This document shows, piece after piece, positions 43,761 to 54,920 of a DNA stretch of 64,000 nt (positions within the stretch are counted from its first letter, which is position 1; each line of letters starts with the position of its first letter). The position numbers were made by a program, and so were the translations under genes. A model generated the notes under the pieces. It had not been told where the DNA came from. It did no database searches and saw only the letters and a program-made list of their open reading frames with translations. This stretch comes from Uranotaenia lowii (lineage: Eukaryota; Arthropoda; Insecta; Diptera; Culicidae): NCBI RefSeq assembly GCF_029784155.1, contig NC_073692.1, positions 160,795,582 to 160,859,581 on the forward strand. The letters run 5' to 3'.

Positions 43761-45417
43761 TCTATATATACAAAAAAGGGATTTCTGTCTGTCTGTTTGT
43801 CTGTTCTCTATAGACTCGGAAACTACTGAACCGATTTGCGTAAAACTCGACAGGTGGGGGTATTGGAGGCAGGGGAAGGTTCTTTTATGGTTTGAGATCC
43901 CTCCCTCTGTCATGAAGGGGGAGAGGGGCCTCCCAAACAAAAGACAATTTTTTGCATAACTCGAGAACCAAACCACGGGAAGGTATTTGGATACGAATAA
44001 TATTTCAATGATTTTTTGAAACCCCTTTCTCTTTCCAGTAGGGAAATGTAAAAAGATGGGTGGACCTCTTTTATAATTTTATACATAACTCAAAAACTAA
44101 TTAAGCAAATGGAACCAAATTTGGCATGGGCAGGTATTTGGAAACGTGATATGTTCTTAAGATTGTTTGAAACCCCTTTCTTCTTCCAGCGGGGAGAATG
44201 GAAAGAGGGAGGAGAGTTTCATACAATTTTTACTGCATAACTCAAGAACTACAACAGAAAATGGAAACATATTTGGCATGAAACGATATTTGGGTACGAG
44301 AAATGCTTCTATGAATATTTGATATCCCTCACTCCTTCAAAATGGTGGATAAAAAGGGGAGGAGAGGTCTCCCTTGCAATTTTCAATATAACTGGAGAGT
44401 TGATCGAGCAAATTGAACCATATTTGGCTTGTGAGGGTATTTCTATACGAGAAATGTTTCTATGATAAATTGAAGCCCTGCCTTTTTTCAGCGGAAAGCG
44501 GGGGAAAGAGGGGCTTCCATACATTTTTTTTGCATAATTAGAGAATTTATCGAGCAGATGAAACCAAATTTGGCATAACATTACTTTTTCCATGTTAAAC
44601 AATTCATTCTTGCAGAAGGATGATAAAATTGGGAATATAGGAAGGAAAGAGGAGGCTAACATTTAACTTTTTTTTTTTTTATAAAATCCGAGAAATGGAC
44701 AAAACTTAACATGGAAAATAATTTTGGTATGATTTTTTGATTACCTGACACACCATCCTCCTTTCAGTGAGTAGGTACATAGGAGGAGGGAGGTGAGCCC
44801 AATACAATAGTGTTAGCATAAGTTCTCAACTTATGCTAACGAAGCCAACAAATGGAAACAAATATGGCATGGAAAGGTATTTGGTAACGAGATATGTTTC
44901 TACGATTGTTATAGACCCTTACGCTTTACAGTGTAGAGAGGAGAAGAAAGGAGTAGGCTTCTTATACATTTTGTTGTAAAGCTTAAAAACTTATCAACCA
45001 ATATGGAACTATATTTGATATAAGAGGATTTTTGGGAACAAAAAAAATATGGGTATGATTATTAATGATCACGACCTTCATTCAGCAGGGGGTGAAGAGA
45101 AGGACAGGTGAGGGAGCTCTCTTATCAGTTTTTTAGCATAAATTCAGAACATTTGATAACATCCATATTTTAAAAGTAAGATTATTTGCGTACGATTAAT
45201 TTGAGACCCTCCAGACAGATTAAAATTATCTGATCTATACCACAAATTTATAGAGCAAGATTTAGAATATAAGTTTAAGTTATTTTTGTGTTGCAATTCG
45301 AAACTCCAGCTGCAGCTCTGATTTTATAGCGGTTGCTTATGAATTATGTCATAATTTGATTTAAAATAATGCCAATCAAACAAAAAAACTTGAATAATTA
45401 CACACCGGGTCAGCTAG
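43761..45417 (+). mobile_element. Helitron 2, ~1.66 kb, directly downstream of Helitron 1
   Basis: It begins TCTATATATACAAAAAAGGG, then (GTCT)n and GACTCGGAAACTACTGAACC. It continues through seven or more diverged modules of about 150-190 bases (each with CAAATGGAACCAAATTTGG-like text and a CCCTC/GGGGAG run). It ends ACACCGGGTCAGCTAG at 45417, before T. There is no duplication, as expected for Helitrons, and no coding capacity for Rep/helicase, so it is non-autonomous. Confidence 0.82.
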
Positions 45418-47430
45418 TAAAATATAAAAAAACATATAGCAAAATATAAGAAAATGTTTACAATCATCTAGAATATTATCTATTTTAAAAACCTTTTTTA
45501 ATGCCAAAATATCAAAAACATTAAAAAAAACTTTATTTTAAATTCAAAGCTTATTGATGAATAAGAATTAACTTTTTCCCAGCATTAAATTCTGCACATA
45601 TGAAAACACAAGGGATCAGCATGTTTGGTGTCTACGTTTTGATTTACTTTGGAAGATTTTCTGCGACAATGTTTCATGATTATTAAACTGTATAGAAAAA
45701 TATGGCATTATCTACCAGCTCACCTTAAAAAAATTCCCTTCTCAATAATTCAAGTTCAAATAAACTTCGTTTCAAATCATCTATTGTTAACAGCTGATAT
45801 GTGTTTTTACTAGAAACTCTTGCGCGAAATGTAACTTTATTCGATCCAATTTGCATTTAGAGTAGCAATTTCGGAGACATTGCTCTCCAGCAGTCATCAT
45901 TCGATTTTGGGAAACATTTGCAAGCGCGTGTGCTTGTATGACTTGTATGTAGATATAGAGGTGAAAAGATGGCATCGAAATAAGAGCTTCGTTACCCTCT
46001 TCTAAGAATGAACGCCAACCAACCAACAATCAACCGATTCAAATGGAAAAGCTCTCTCGCCGGGATTTGAAAAATGTATCGCATAAATTTTAAAATTTAA
46101 TTCGCTCTGGCACTTTGGGGATGTGGAGGAAGCCGATCGGGGGCGTAGGAGTTGGGACAGGTTTTGGGGCTGAAGGCCTCGGGAAAATCAAACCCAAAAG
46201 AAGCAAGAACAACAGATAGATCTAGAGACGTTCTTCTGCTGAGCTTCGAGTTTCCTTCCGCTCTTAGGTAAGGGGCTTAGCGATGATGAATTGGTCAAGA
46301 TATTTGTTTTGCCATTTGCTTCCGGGGATTCAGATTGCTGGACGAAAGATTTCAAGGCAGCTGTTATCCGAGAAAATCCCCGGGAGGATTTTTTTGCTGC
46401 TCCAATGAAATTTTCCGTGAAAATTTCTAGCCATTGAGCCTGCTCATTACGATACTGCCTGGAACAATGGTAGCCATTTAAGGACCGGGCTTGGAAATCT
46501 AATTTAAGCCAATCAAACTATTCTGGAGGAAAAAAAAGTTTTCCCAATTTGAATTCCGAGTGATTTATTATTGTATCAATGGAGTTAGAAATGTGTTACG
46601 CCCAATTTAATGAAATACCTACTCTTGAAATGAAAACCATTCCCAGCATCAGTAAACAGGATTTATTTTACCGGTAAATTAAGCAACTGATTGTACGAGT
46701 GAAAAAACCAATCTCTATCCCACTAGTTGATGGATAAATTTGGCTTTTGCAAGTTAATTGATTCAACCAATTCAATCAACGCTAGTCGTCTGGATGAATA
46801 TGTATCCATTAACATATACACGTAATTCATGTGTCACGTGTGTTTGTGTCAGTATGGCTGAATGTAATTATTATTGGAACCATTCGAAGCCAAGTGACTC
46901 CAAATAAACCTCCAGGCCAGGTGCACTTAGCTCGGATTTGAAATAGCACCTCTAAACGCTCGGTTCGAATCTAAATCCGAATCCCAAATCAGAAACCATA
47001 TGATGTGATGAGCAATTCATCCGGAAATTAACAGAAACGGTATTAATGGATAAAATATTCAAATATACGATTCGTACTCTCTCGCCCGGGTCGACATGCG
47101 AAATGCAACTTCAATTGGGAACATATGAAGCGAACTTGATTGCGAAGGTGCCATAAAGTTGCCGCCAATCGTTCGCAATACCATTTGTGAATGGTTTGAT
47201 GCGATTTGCGAAAACTATTGAGAAAAAATTGAACCAATTGCAATGTATTTGATAAAAATCGAGCAGGGAAGATGAATGATGAATGATCGATTGTTTTCCT
47301 TTGGAATAAAAAAAATTCTAAAAAAAATTATGTGTAACTTAATTAATATCCGAGCTAACCATTTCTGTTTAAGTTATGATAGTTTTCAGTGATTAGTGAA
47401 AACACCTGTAGTCAATATATAAGTAGAATT
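45418..47430. other. unassigned non-coding stretch, GC-richer at about 46020-47200
   Basis: Short frames at 45787-46029 and 47043-47243 (both minus) have no motif. The middle part is less AT-rich than its surroundings and shows no repeat structure. It could be unique intergenic or intronic host DNA. Confidence 0.35.
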
Positions 47431-47432
47431 CA

Positions 47433-50400
47433 GTGTGGCCACAACTTTTTTATTTTGAAATTATCGGTTTTTTTCCCGGTTTTCCCGGTCAAAAATTCAA
47501 GGTTTTTCCAGACTTTGATTCTCCATTTTCATTGGAGTACAGCAAAATTTTCAACTTTTTTCATTGATTTGGTTGTTTCATAACACTCGAATCATTAACC
47601 CCTTAGTTGAGATAACAAAAACAAGTTTTTTAATCGTAATAACAGTTGTTTTTATCAGTATCAATCAGTATCGTAAACTGATATTTTTTTTAAACATACT
47701 GTTTTTTGCATGCAAAACTAAGTCCACTAACTACTTGATCAGACATTTTTAGTCATTTTGCATGGATTTTCAAAGGAATTTTCAGGAATCGCAAAAAATT
47801 GTGTATTCCACTCGTTGCAAAACCTGATTTTTTCAGCGCTCTACGTAATTATCCAACTCGACAAGCCTCGTTGGATGCATTTACGACTCGAAATCATCTT
47901 TTTGCTACATATTGCAACAAATAACTATTCACCAAACATTGTTTTTGCATCTTTAGTTCTGACTTCAAAAGTTTAAAAATGGGCAACACTTACTTTATTT
48001 TGATTTAACAGTTTTGAGGACTATTTGACAGCATATCAAAGTTTAAGGTATAGAAAAATTAAAAATATTTATTAAATGCAGATTCATCCACTGAATTTTT
48101 TAAATTTTAAACTTGGAATTCCAGTATCAAAATGAAAACTGGAAAATATTTGCAAACAAATTCAATATTATGATATTTAAATTTATTTCAATTAAATCTA
48201 AAATTTCGTTAATCAATAAAAAAGGAACATTTATTTTTTATTTTCATAGCGTAATAAAATTGTTATTTATATTTAAGCAGTTTATATTGATTGATGCTCG
48301 AATGAAACTACCTATACTATTAAAAAATTCGATACTCAAAAACATTGAATTTCAAAGTTCAACATTAAATTTGAATGTTTGTGTAGTTGAAATTGCAAAT
48401 TTTCAAAGAAATTCAAAAAGCAAAATAAGGCATTTTGATGTAGTAACCATAAAAAGTGTAAAAAAAAACATTTCTAAATGATCTACTGCATACGCCCCCA
48501 TATATGATCTCGAACTTTTTTTTAAAAATACTTTAAGCATTATTAATGACTGTAAAACATCGCAAACTATATTTATATTTTAAAAATATGAATTCGTATA
48601 TAATTTTAACAATTAAAATTATTGAAAAACAGATCTATTTTTTGGCATAAGTTTCATAGTTACAGGTCAACAAAAAAAATTTCATCAAAACAAATTTCTC
48701 AACGTTTTTATTATTCATTTAGTAGAGGAATAGCTTTGTTATGCAGAAAAATGATAAAAATCCACATGTGATTTCAGTGAAAGAAGAAACAGATAATTAA
48801 TCAACATATATTTTCATTTCGAGTCAGTTTCCTGAAAAAATAACTGTTCTGATTAATGATAAAGTTCTAACATATTTTGTGATGTTTGCTTGGGAATAAT
48901 ATCAGAATGTATCAGAAAAACAAATCTTTTAAATTTCTGCAAACACCTAAGCTAAGTTTGCTAAGCTAAGGCTAGCTTTAAGAATTTATGCAAAAACGAA
49001 GTTGTAAATAAGGTTCTTAAAATAAAAAAAAATCAACAGTTCACATAAAATTTTCAGAAACTATAAGCTATGTTATAGAATGCAAATTATAATAACAACA
49101 TGATTTGTACATGTTTACAGACTTGAGTCTGTAAAGCCTTTGTTTAAAAAAATTGACTTGCAGTCCTGAATTCGAATAATTTATCAGATTCTGTCAAATA
49201 TTACAATTACTAAAAACCAATTTCTAGAGTAAAACAAATCATTGATAACTAATAAACCGATAACCTTCCATAATTAAAAACAAACAAAAACTGATTTCGA
49301 ATAGATTTATTATCCTTCATTGGATGGAGCATTACGATATTACCTGGCTATTCAAATTTTAAAGAAACAATACTTGAAAAAAAATTCTAGAATTTTAAAA
49401 AAGCAATAGAACGAAATGCAACTATTTGTGATATTATTGAAGAACATTTATGAGCGTTCGGTATCAAAGATTTAAATTCCATTCACAGCTTTGTTGAAAA
49501 CAGCGATTTTTTTGACTTATGCTTTGAAAAAAAAATTTGATTCATTTTGATTTAAAGAATATTCCAAAATATCTTTAAACTTTTATACTTCACCAGACTG
49601 TGATAAATAAACATGAAGGACGCCTTAGTTTTTTCAAAAGTTTCAACTAATCGCGATCTTCGAAATGTTTTAAAACGTTGCTAAAAATTTCTTAAGTTAA
49701 GCCTTGAATCTCAAAAACAAGTGCTAGCAAGTGGATTTGTCGCCGTCAAATCAGCTCTCAACCCCCCGGACGTAAATTTTGTAACCTTGTGCTATCGAAA
49801 AGAAAAAAAATTAAAATAATAAATTTTATTGCAATAATTTTGTTACCATGGGTCTTTTTAACGTTCAAACTCAAGACTTTTTTTTTCCTAAATGCTTAAC
49901 TAAAAACACAAACATGTATATTTTGAGGGAAGTACCATGCAATGTTGAATCATTTCAACACTTTTTGAAGAATTCACATAGTGTCTTCTATCGACAGCAA
50001 CACACTCTCATGAAAAATGGAAAAAAATTCACTTGTATTTTCTCAATTTTATTTCAATTTTTGTTACGGATCAGGTTAGAAATCAGTTGAAAAAAATCTT
50101 AACACATTCAAGCTTTTAATAGGGGAATTCGAATTTTTTTGGATAAATTAAACACCGTGCCGTGCGTAAAGGTGATTGTCTTGTGTTTAACTTTCGAAAA
50201 AATATCACTGGAAAACTATAATATGAGCATCATTTTACATTTCCAAATTTGCAACAAAGAGCTTGGATTCAAATATAACTTTAATTTGCTATGATCGATA
50301 GTTTTTTAATGATTGTTATGATATGCGATACTTGAACAAATTTTAAGAGTTTTTCTAAATTTCTTTTTTAATTCTTTGAGGCAGTTTTGAACTCTTAGTT

Positions 50401-50640
50401 TCGGTATGATAAGTGAGCTTTTATTTTTCAATTTGGAGGTAATTGAAAAGAAATCGGAGTAGTTTAGAAATTTCACCACTTATGATATTCATCTCACAGA
50501 TTTTTTAAACTGTTGAATTTTGACTTAGAAACTCAAATTATGATTCTGAATTTCCCGGTTTTTCCCGGTTTTCCCGATGCGATTTTCGATTCCCGGTTTT
50601 TGGCCGGTTTTTCCGGTTTTCCCGGTTCTGTGGCCATCAT
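47433..50640. repeat. CCCGGTTTT-rich terminal segments around ~3 kb of AT-rich DNA
   Basis: The left edge reads TGTGGCCACAAC followed by TTTTTCCCGGTTTTCCCGG. The right edge reads TTCCCGGTTTTTCCCGG, several more CCGGTTTT units, then CTGTGGCCATC. Only TGGCCACA is inverted at the two ends; the CCCGG stretches are in the same orientation. This may be one 3.2-kb element or two fragments of a smaller dispersed repeat. The frames inside (for example 48113-48481, 122 codons) are AT-rich without motifs. Confidence 0.4.
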
Positions 50641-51590
50641 AATAAAACATAATTTAATTTCATATTCAACAAGAATCTAAAATGATCAATACCTTGCATG
50701 CAAAACTCCTAACATCAGTTATTCAGGACTTTGGCAAGAAATAATTATACTGCCAAATGAGAGCAGAACCTCTTTTAATTACTTTACATTAAAATTGAGT
50801 GAACCATGTTCAGGATATCAATCCACATATTTGAGAAAAAAAAATTGAGCAAAGTTATTTATATTCGACCAATTTAAAGCAAAACGCGAAAATGTAAGTA
50901 TTCAGGATTTACAAAAATAAAGAATTAGGCATGTTATTTATAACACTAATATAACAAAACAACAATTAAATATTTTGCCAGTGTATATTGAATCAGATTG
51001 AAATCCAAATTTATGATTTTTTCAGAACAAATGAACATCCTGAAAAAATATTGAAATTTAAATTTTGGATTGGAATTCAAGTTTTAATTTCAGAACATCA
51101 TTAATCAATCCCGAAGAAAATCACAAATCAAAACTATGCACGAAGGGTAAATAAAAAATCTTTAAAAACGTAACCGCAGGGACCTGAACAAATATTTTCT
51201 TACGTGAAATTTTCTCAGAAATTCAAATCTGCGGCTTCAAACGGAGACATCTCAGAGGGGAGTTATTTGACCTTAATAACCGAGAAATAAACGATTTTTA
51301 GCGTTTTAAAACATTAATTGATAGAAATTACAATTTTTATGAAAGAGTTCTCTTTTTAAAGGCTTTCGGTAACGCTACATTAACCTTAATGAAACTTTCA
51401 CATCACAACCAAAATGTTTCCCCAAAATAGATTTACTGTAATTTTATCGTAGAATAACGTCTTCGGAATTCACGATCGGATCATGCGTCACGAAAATAGC
51501 TTCTTTATCTGACATCTTTTCCGAACAATATTTGGGTCGGCTATGTGTTGGTACACCAATACTTATTGAGCGCAAATACAGATGGCACGG
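50641..51590. other. AT-rich non-coding stretch
   Basis: Nothing recognised. Confidence 0.35.
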
Positions 51591-51599
51591 AAATCTTCC

Positions 51600-53379
51600 T
51601 CAGGAAGGTACAAAAAGAAGCACTTTTCGTTGCCTCAAATTTCGTTCTAGTTCAGCTTTCAAAGTGAAAACATCATTGTCTTAATCAATCGGAGGAAATT
51701 TGTTCGCGGACTTTTTTCAAAACGTGCTAGTATTGATGCAGACTGCAACTATCTCGCATCATTGCAATCTTACAATGAAAATTTGCCTTCACCGTGCTTC
51801 ACCGAACAGGATATTTATGAAAAGTTGTCCACAGTTGATGCTTCCGAGGGTTCTGGTGCAGATAGAATACCTCCCGCTCTACTGAAACATTGCGCTGCAT
51901 CTTTATCCGCTCCGATTTGCAGTATTCTTAACCGATCGGTAACTGAAAGATCGTTTCCCAATGCATGGAAAGTTGCGGCTATTTCTCCGATACACAAGTC
52001 TGGAAATGCTCACAGCGTGGAAAACTACCGGCCAATATAGATTTTGAATGCAATATCGAAGATCTTCAAAATTCTGATGCACGAGCGAGTGTATGCCGCT
52101 GTTAAACCTTTGATCTCGGAATACCAACATGGATTCGTCAAGAAAAGGTCAACAGTTACTAATTTGATGTGCTACGTAAGTTCACTGAATAAAAGTATGG
52201 AGGAAGGTTGTCAGGTGGATTCAGTTTATATTGACTTTGCAAAAGCTTTCGACCGTGTGCCGCACAAAATATTGGTTGCAAAGCTGAATCGACTAGGTTT
52301 CCCGGCTTGGGCACTCGAGTGGATTGCCTCATATCTAACCGACCGTCAGGCTTTCACCAGGATACGAAACACGCGCTCACGAATGTTTGCCACACCGTCT
52401 GGAGTTCCTCAAGGGAGCCATCTCGGACCCTTGCTGTTTATAAACTTCGTGAATGACCTGTGCTCAACACTTCAGTCCGATACACTCCTCTACGCCGATG
52501 ATCTGAAGATTTTCCGAGAGATCCATAACACTGTTGACTGTCTGGCCCTGCAAGCTGACATCGCTAGACTAGATGAGTGGTGCCGCTTAAACGGAATGTT
52601 AGCAAACGTAAAAAAGTATAAGATTATAAACTTTTCTCGTGCAAGAAGAACGATTCATTTTGACTATCAACTAACCGGGGTTAGGCTGGAGAATGTGCAG
52701 TCTATTCTCGACCTAGGAGTAAAGATCGATAACAGGCTCACATTTGCAGAACATGTCGCGCTTACTTCTGCAAAAGGATTTGCTGCTCTCGGATTCCTAC
52801 GGCGGAACACCAAGGATTTTGATGACGTTTATGCATTGAAAGCCATATACTGTGCTTCAGTACGTAGCATACTGGAGTACGCCGTCCAGGTGTGGGCTCC
52901 GGCTCAAAGCACACAATGCCATCGTCTTGAACGAGTTCATCGATGTTTCCTAAGATACGCTCTACGGCGTCTTCCCTGGAATGACCCGATCCAACTTCCA
53001 CCGTACGAGGAAAGGTGAACTCTGATATGCCTAACCTCACTCGAAAAGCGGCGCGTCGAACTGCAGAAAGGTTTTATATTCGACACATTGACCAATCGTA
53101 TTGACTGTGCTTACATTCTACAACGTGTTAACATTTATGTACCAACGAGAACACTTCGACAAAGTCAGTTTCTTTCAATCCCTCACCACCGTACTGCCTA
53201 TGGCCAAAACCACCCTATTGACAAGTGTTGTGAACTTTTTAATTTAGTGTATCAATTGTTTTATTTTAATATGTGCAAAGGTCGTTTTAAAATAGGCTTA
53301 AGAAGAATTTCCTAGTTTTTAAGTCATCAGTCTGTACGGTAATTAAACCAAAGACGAAATAAATAATAATAATAATAAG
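51600..53379 (+). mobile_element. 5'-truncated Jockey/CR1-like non-LTR retrotransposon, second family
   Basis: Only the reverse transcriptase half and the 3' end remain. It ends in an AATAAATAATAATAATAATA tail (53359-53378). The protein resembles the element at 27.3-29.7 kb in layout but differs clearly in sequence, so it is another family of the same clade. The tail abuts the histone H3 pseudogene. Confidence 0.82.
51690..53315 (+). pseudogene. reverse transcriptase of the second Jockey/CR1-like element (two nonsense codons)
   Basis: One reading frame runs from about 51690 to TAG at 53313-53315. It is broken only by TAG at 52038-52040 (after ENYRPI) and TGA at 53016-53018 (after PPYEER). 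Blocks in order: SEGSGADRIPPALLKHC, WKVAAISPIHKSG, ILNAISKIFK, QHGFVKKRSTVTNL, motif A (YIDFAKAFDRVPH), GVPQGSHLGPLLFI, motif C (YADDLKIF, with YADD at 52491-52502), DLGVKIDNRL, ILEYAVQVWAP, FLRYALRRLPW and, after the second stop, TSLEKRRVELQKGF and FDTLTNRIDC. No frameshift is seen, so the copy is fairly young. No RNase H is present. In an active element it would perform target-primed reverse transcription. Confidence 0.88.
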
Positions 53380-53553
53380 GCTTCCCACAAGTTGCTGGCG
53401 ACCAAGACTGCCCGAAAGAGTGCTCTAGCCACCGGAGGAGTGAAGAAACAGCATAATTTCCGGCCTGGAACCGTTGCCTTGCCTGAGAAAGTAGCTGATC
53501 CGCAAGCTGTTTTTTCAACTTCTGGTTAGTGAGATCGCCCAGGACTTCAAGAT
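53377..53553 (+). pseudogene. truncated histone H3 pseudogene
   Basis: Translation gives [18 protein letters not shown], then FRPGTVAL. This corresponds to histone H3 from about Lys14 to Glu50 with substitutions (Pro16 to Ser, Arg17 to His, Gln19 to Leu, Ala24 to Thr, Pro30 to Leu, Pro38 to Gln, Arg40 to Asn, Tyr41 to Phe, Arg49 to Pro). After Glu50 a deletion and frameshifts follow, but the nucleotide stretches GATCCGCAAGCTG and GAGATCGCCCAGGACTTCAA still match codons for IRKL and EIAQDFK. Ala31 suggests a replication-dependent H3 source. Both ends are missing. The 5' break coincides with the (AAT)n tail of the retrotransposon upstream. Confidence 0.88.
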
Positions 53554-53559
53554 TTGTTT

Positions 53560-53965
53560 TGTTAAATTTAATACCTCAAATCGATTGTCCGTCCCTTTAA
53601 ATTTAGGTTTGCCTACTTTCATTCCAATTTGGTGTATATAATTGTCAATATCGCAAAAGCATTGAATAGTTTATATGGACGACCCCTTACATAGGTTTTG
53701 ATACCAGAAATCAAAATCGTCCGTCAAAACCCCTATGCGCCAATTTTCATTCCCATCCAATTCATAAGACCGTCCATATCGTTAAAACACAGAACTTTTA
53801 ATATGGGCGCTTTTGCCTACCCCTTACACTAAATGTGATACCTGATATCAATTGCCCGTCCCTCAACATCCCCGTGTGCCAATTTCCATTCAAATAAAAC
53901 TTTTAACAAGGACAATATCGCCAAAGCAGAATTTGTTTTGTATGGACGACCACTTTCAGGATCAA
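53560..53965 (+). repeat. three diverged tandem units of ~130 bp
   Basis: The phrases TATGGACGACCCCTTA (53676), ATGGGCGCTTTTGCCTACCC (about 53801) and GTATGGACGACCACTTTCAG (53939) recur with a period near 130. Each unit includes a GATACC..ATATCAATTG-like block, a CCGTCCCT block and a TGCCAATTTTCATTC-like block. It is non-coding. Similar units are common dispersed repeats in mosquitoes as far as I know, but I cannot confirm the family. Confidence 0.65.
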
Positions 53966-53974
53966 AGGGATCAT

Positions 53975-54500
53975 TCAAAAATCTCACGAATGTTCCGGTT
54001 GAGAATCAAGGGCCGATTCTTCAACATCAGCATCATCAACGTGCACAGTCCTCCCCTAGGAAAACCGGTGATGACAAAGACGAATTCTACGCGAAGCTGG
54101 AACGTGAATACGACCGCTGCCCAAAACATGATATCAGGATCATTATCGGGGATTTTAACGCTAAGGTCGGCCAGGAGGAGGAATTCCAACCGACAATTAG
54201 AAGGTTCAGCGCTCACCAGCGGACCAACGAAAAGGGCCTCAGACTAGTGGATTTCGCAGACTCCAACCGCCACTTCTCGGACATTATCGACGTCAGATAC
54301 ATATATCGAGGTGCCAACATCGAGTCAGACCACTATCTGGTGATGGTGAAGATGCGCCCCAAACTCTTCGTAGTGAACAAGATACGAAACCGACGCCCGC
54401 CTTGGTTAAATATCGCCCGACTGAAGCAACCTGAGGTCGCGGCAGACTACGCGCAATCGCTCGAAGCAGCGCTGCCCGCAGAGGGCAAGCCTGACGAAGC
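53975..54500 (+). pseudogene. endonuclease remnant of the third RTE-like element
   Basis: FFNISIINVHSP lies in one frame. After a frameshift near 54060, GDDKDEFYAKLEREYDRC, IIIGDFNAKVGQEEEF and RLVDFA follow, then SDIIDV and RGANIESDHYLVMVKM. Compared with the minus-strand relative, about 40 residues between RLVDFA and SNRHFSD are missing, including the QIDHV block. The frame enters unrelated sequence after GKPDEA near 54500. Confidence 0.82.
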
Positions 54501-54861
54501 CGTTCTGTTCGATAACTACACTAGAGTGGACTGTGAACACTCTTCTCATTCACTATAAGGCTATCAGCCAAAACCAAAAAAAATCTTCACCTCTTTCCGG
54601 CACTGGGGGACCAATTTTGTTTGCACTTATGGGATTTCAGACGGTTGGAAAATTTCGCGATACGCACCGGTTGGTGGTTGAAAACTTGTGATTTTTATTG
54701 CCGTTTGTTTTTCCTTCCAGTTTCGGTGCTCTGGATCTCTCTTATTGCTCAATAACGGTGTAGCAGTGAGACGTGAGAAATTGAGTAGTTATGCTCATTA
54801 GTACGTCTCACTGCTGGCGGTTCCATAATGATATCTCATTTCAGAACACCTTCTTAAGGAC
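54500..54861. other. ~360-bp insertion in the RTE-like linker, with a short hairpin
   Basis: The coding text DEA|...|DTIKAAIKNVAENVIG is interrupted here; the relative at 38.0 kb is continuous. The ends show a minimal inverted GTTCTG/CAGAAC. Inside, GCAGTGAGACGT (54763-54774) and ACGTCTCACTGC (54803-54814) form a perfect 12-bp stem. Element class unknown. Confidence 0.55.
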
Positions 54862-54920
54862 TGTTGGATACCATCAAGGCAGCCATCAAAAATGTTGCGG
54901 AGAACGTTATCGGACATGTG

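Noticed and set aside
47433..50640. Single 3.2-kb DNA transposon with TGGCCACA inverted ends
   Set aside because: Only eight bases are inverted, the CCCGG stretches are in direct orientation and no target duplication is visible, so I list it only as repeat-rich DNA.
53327..53518. 63-codon minus-strand frame with five tyrosines in a row
   Set aside because: It reads the complement of the (AAT)n tail and the H3 pseudogene; not a gene.
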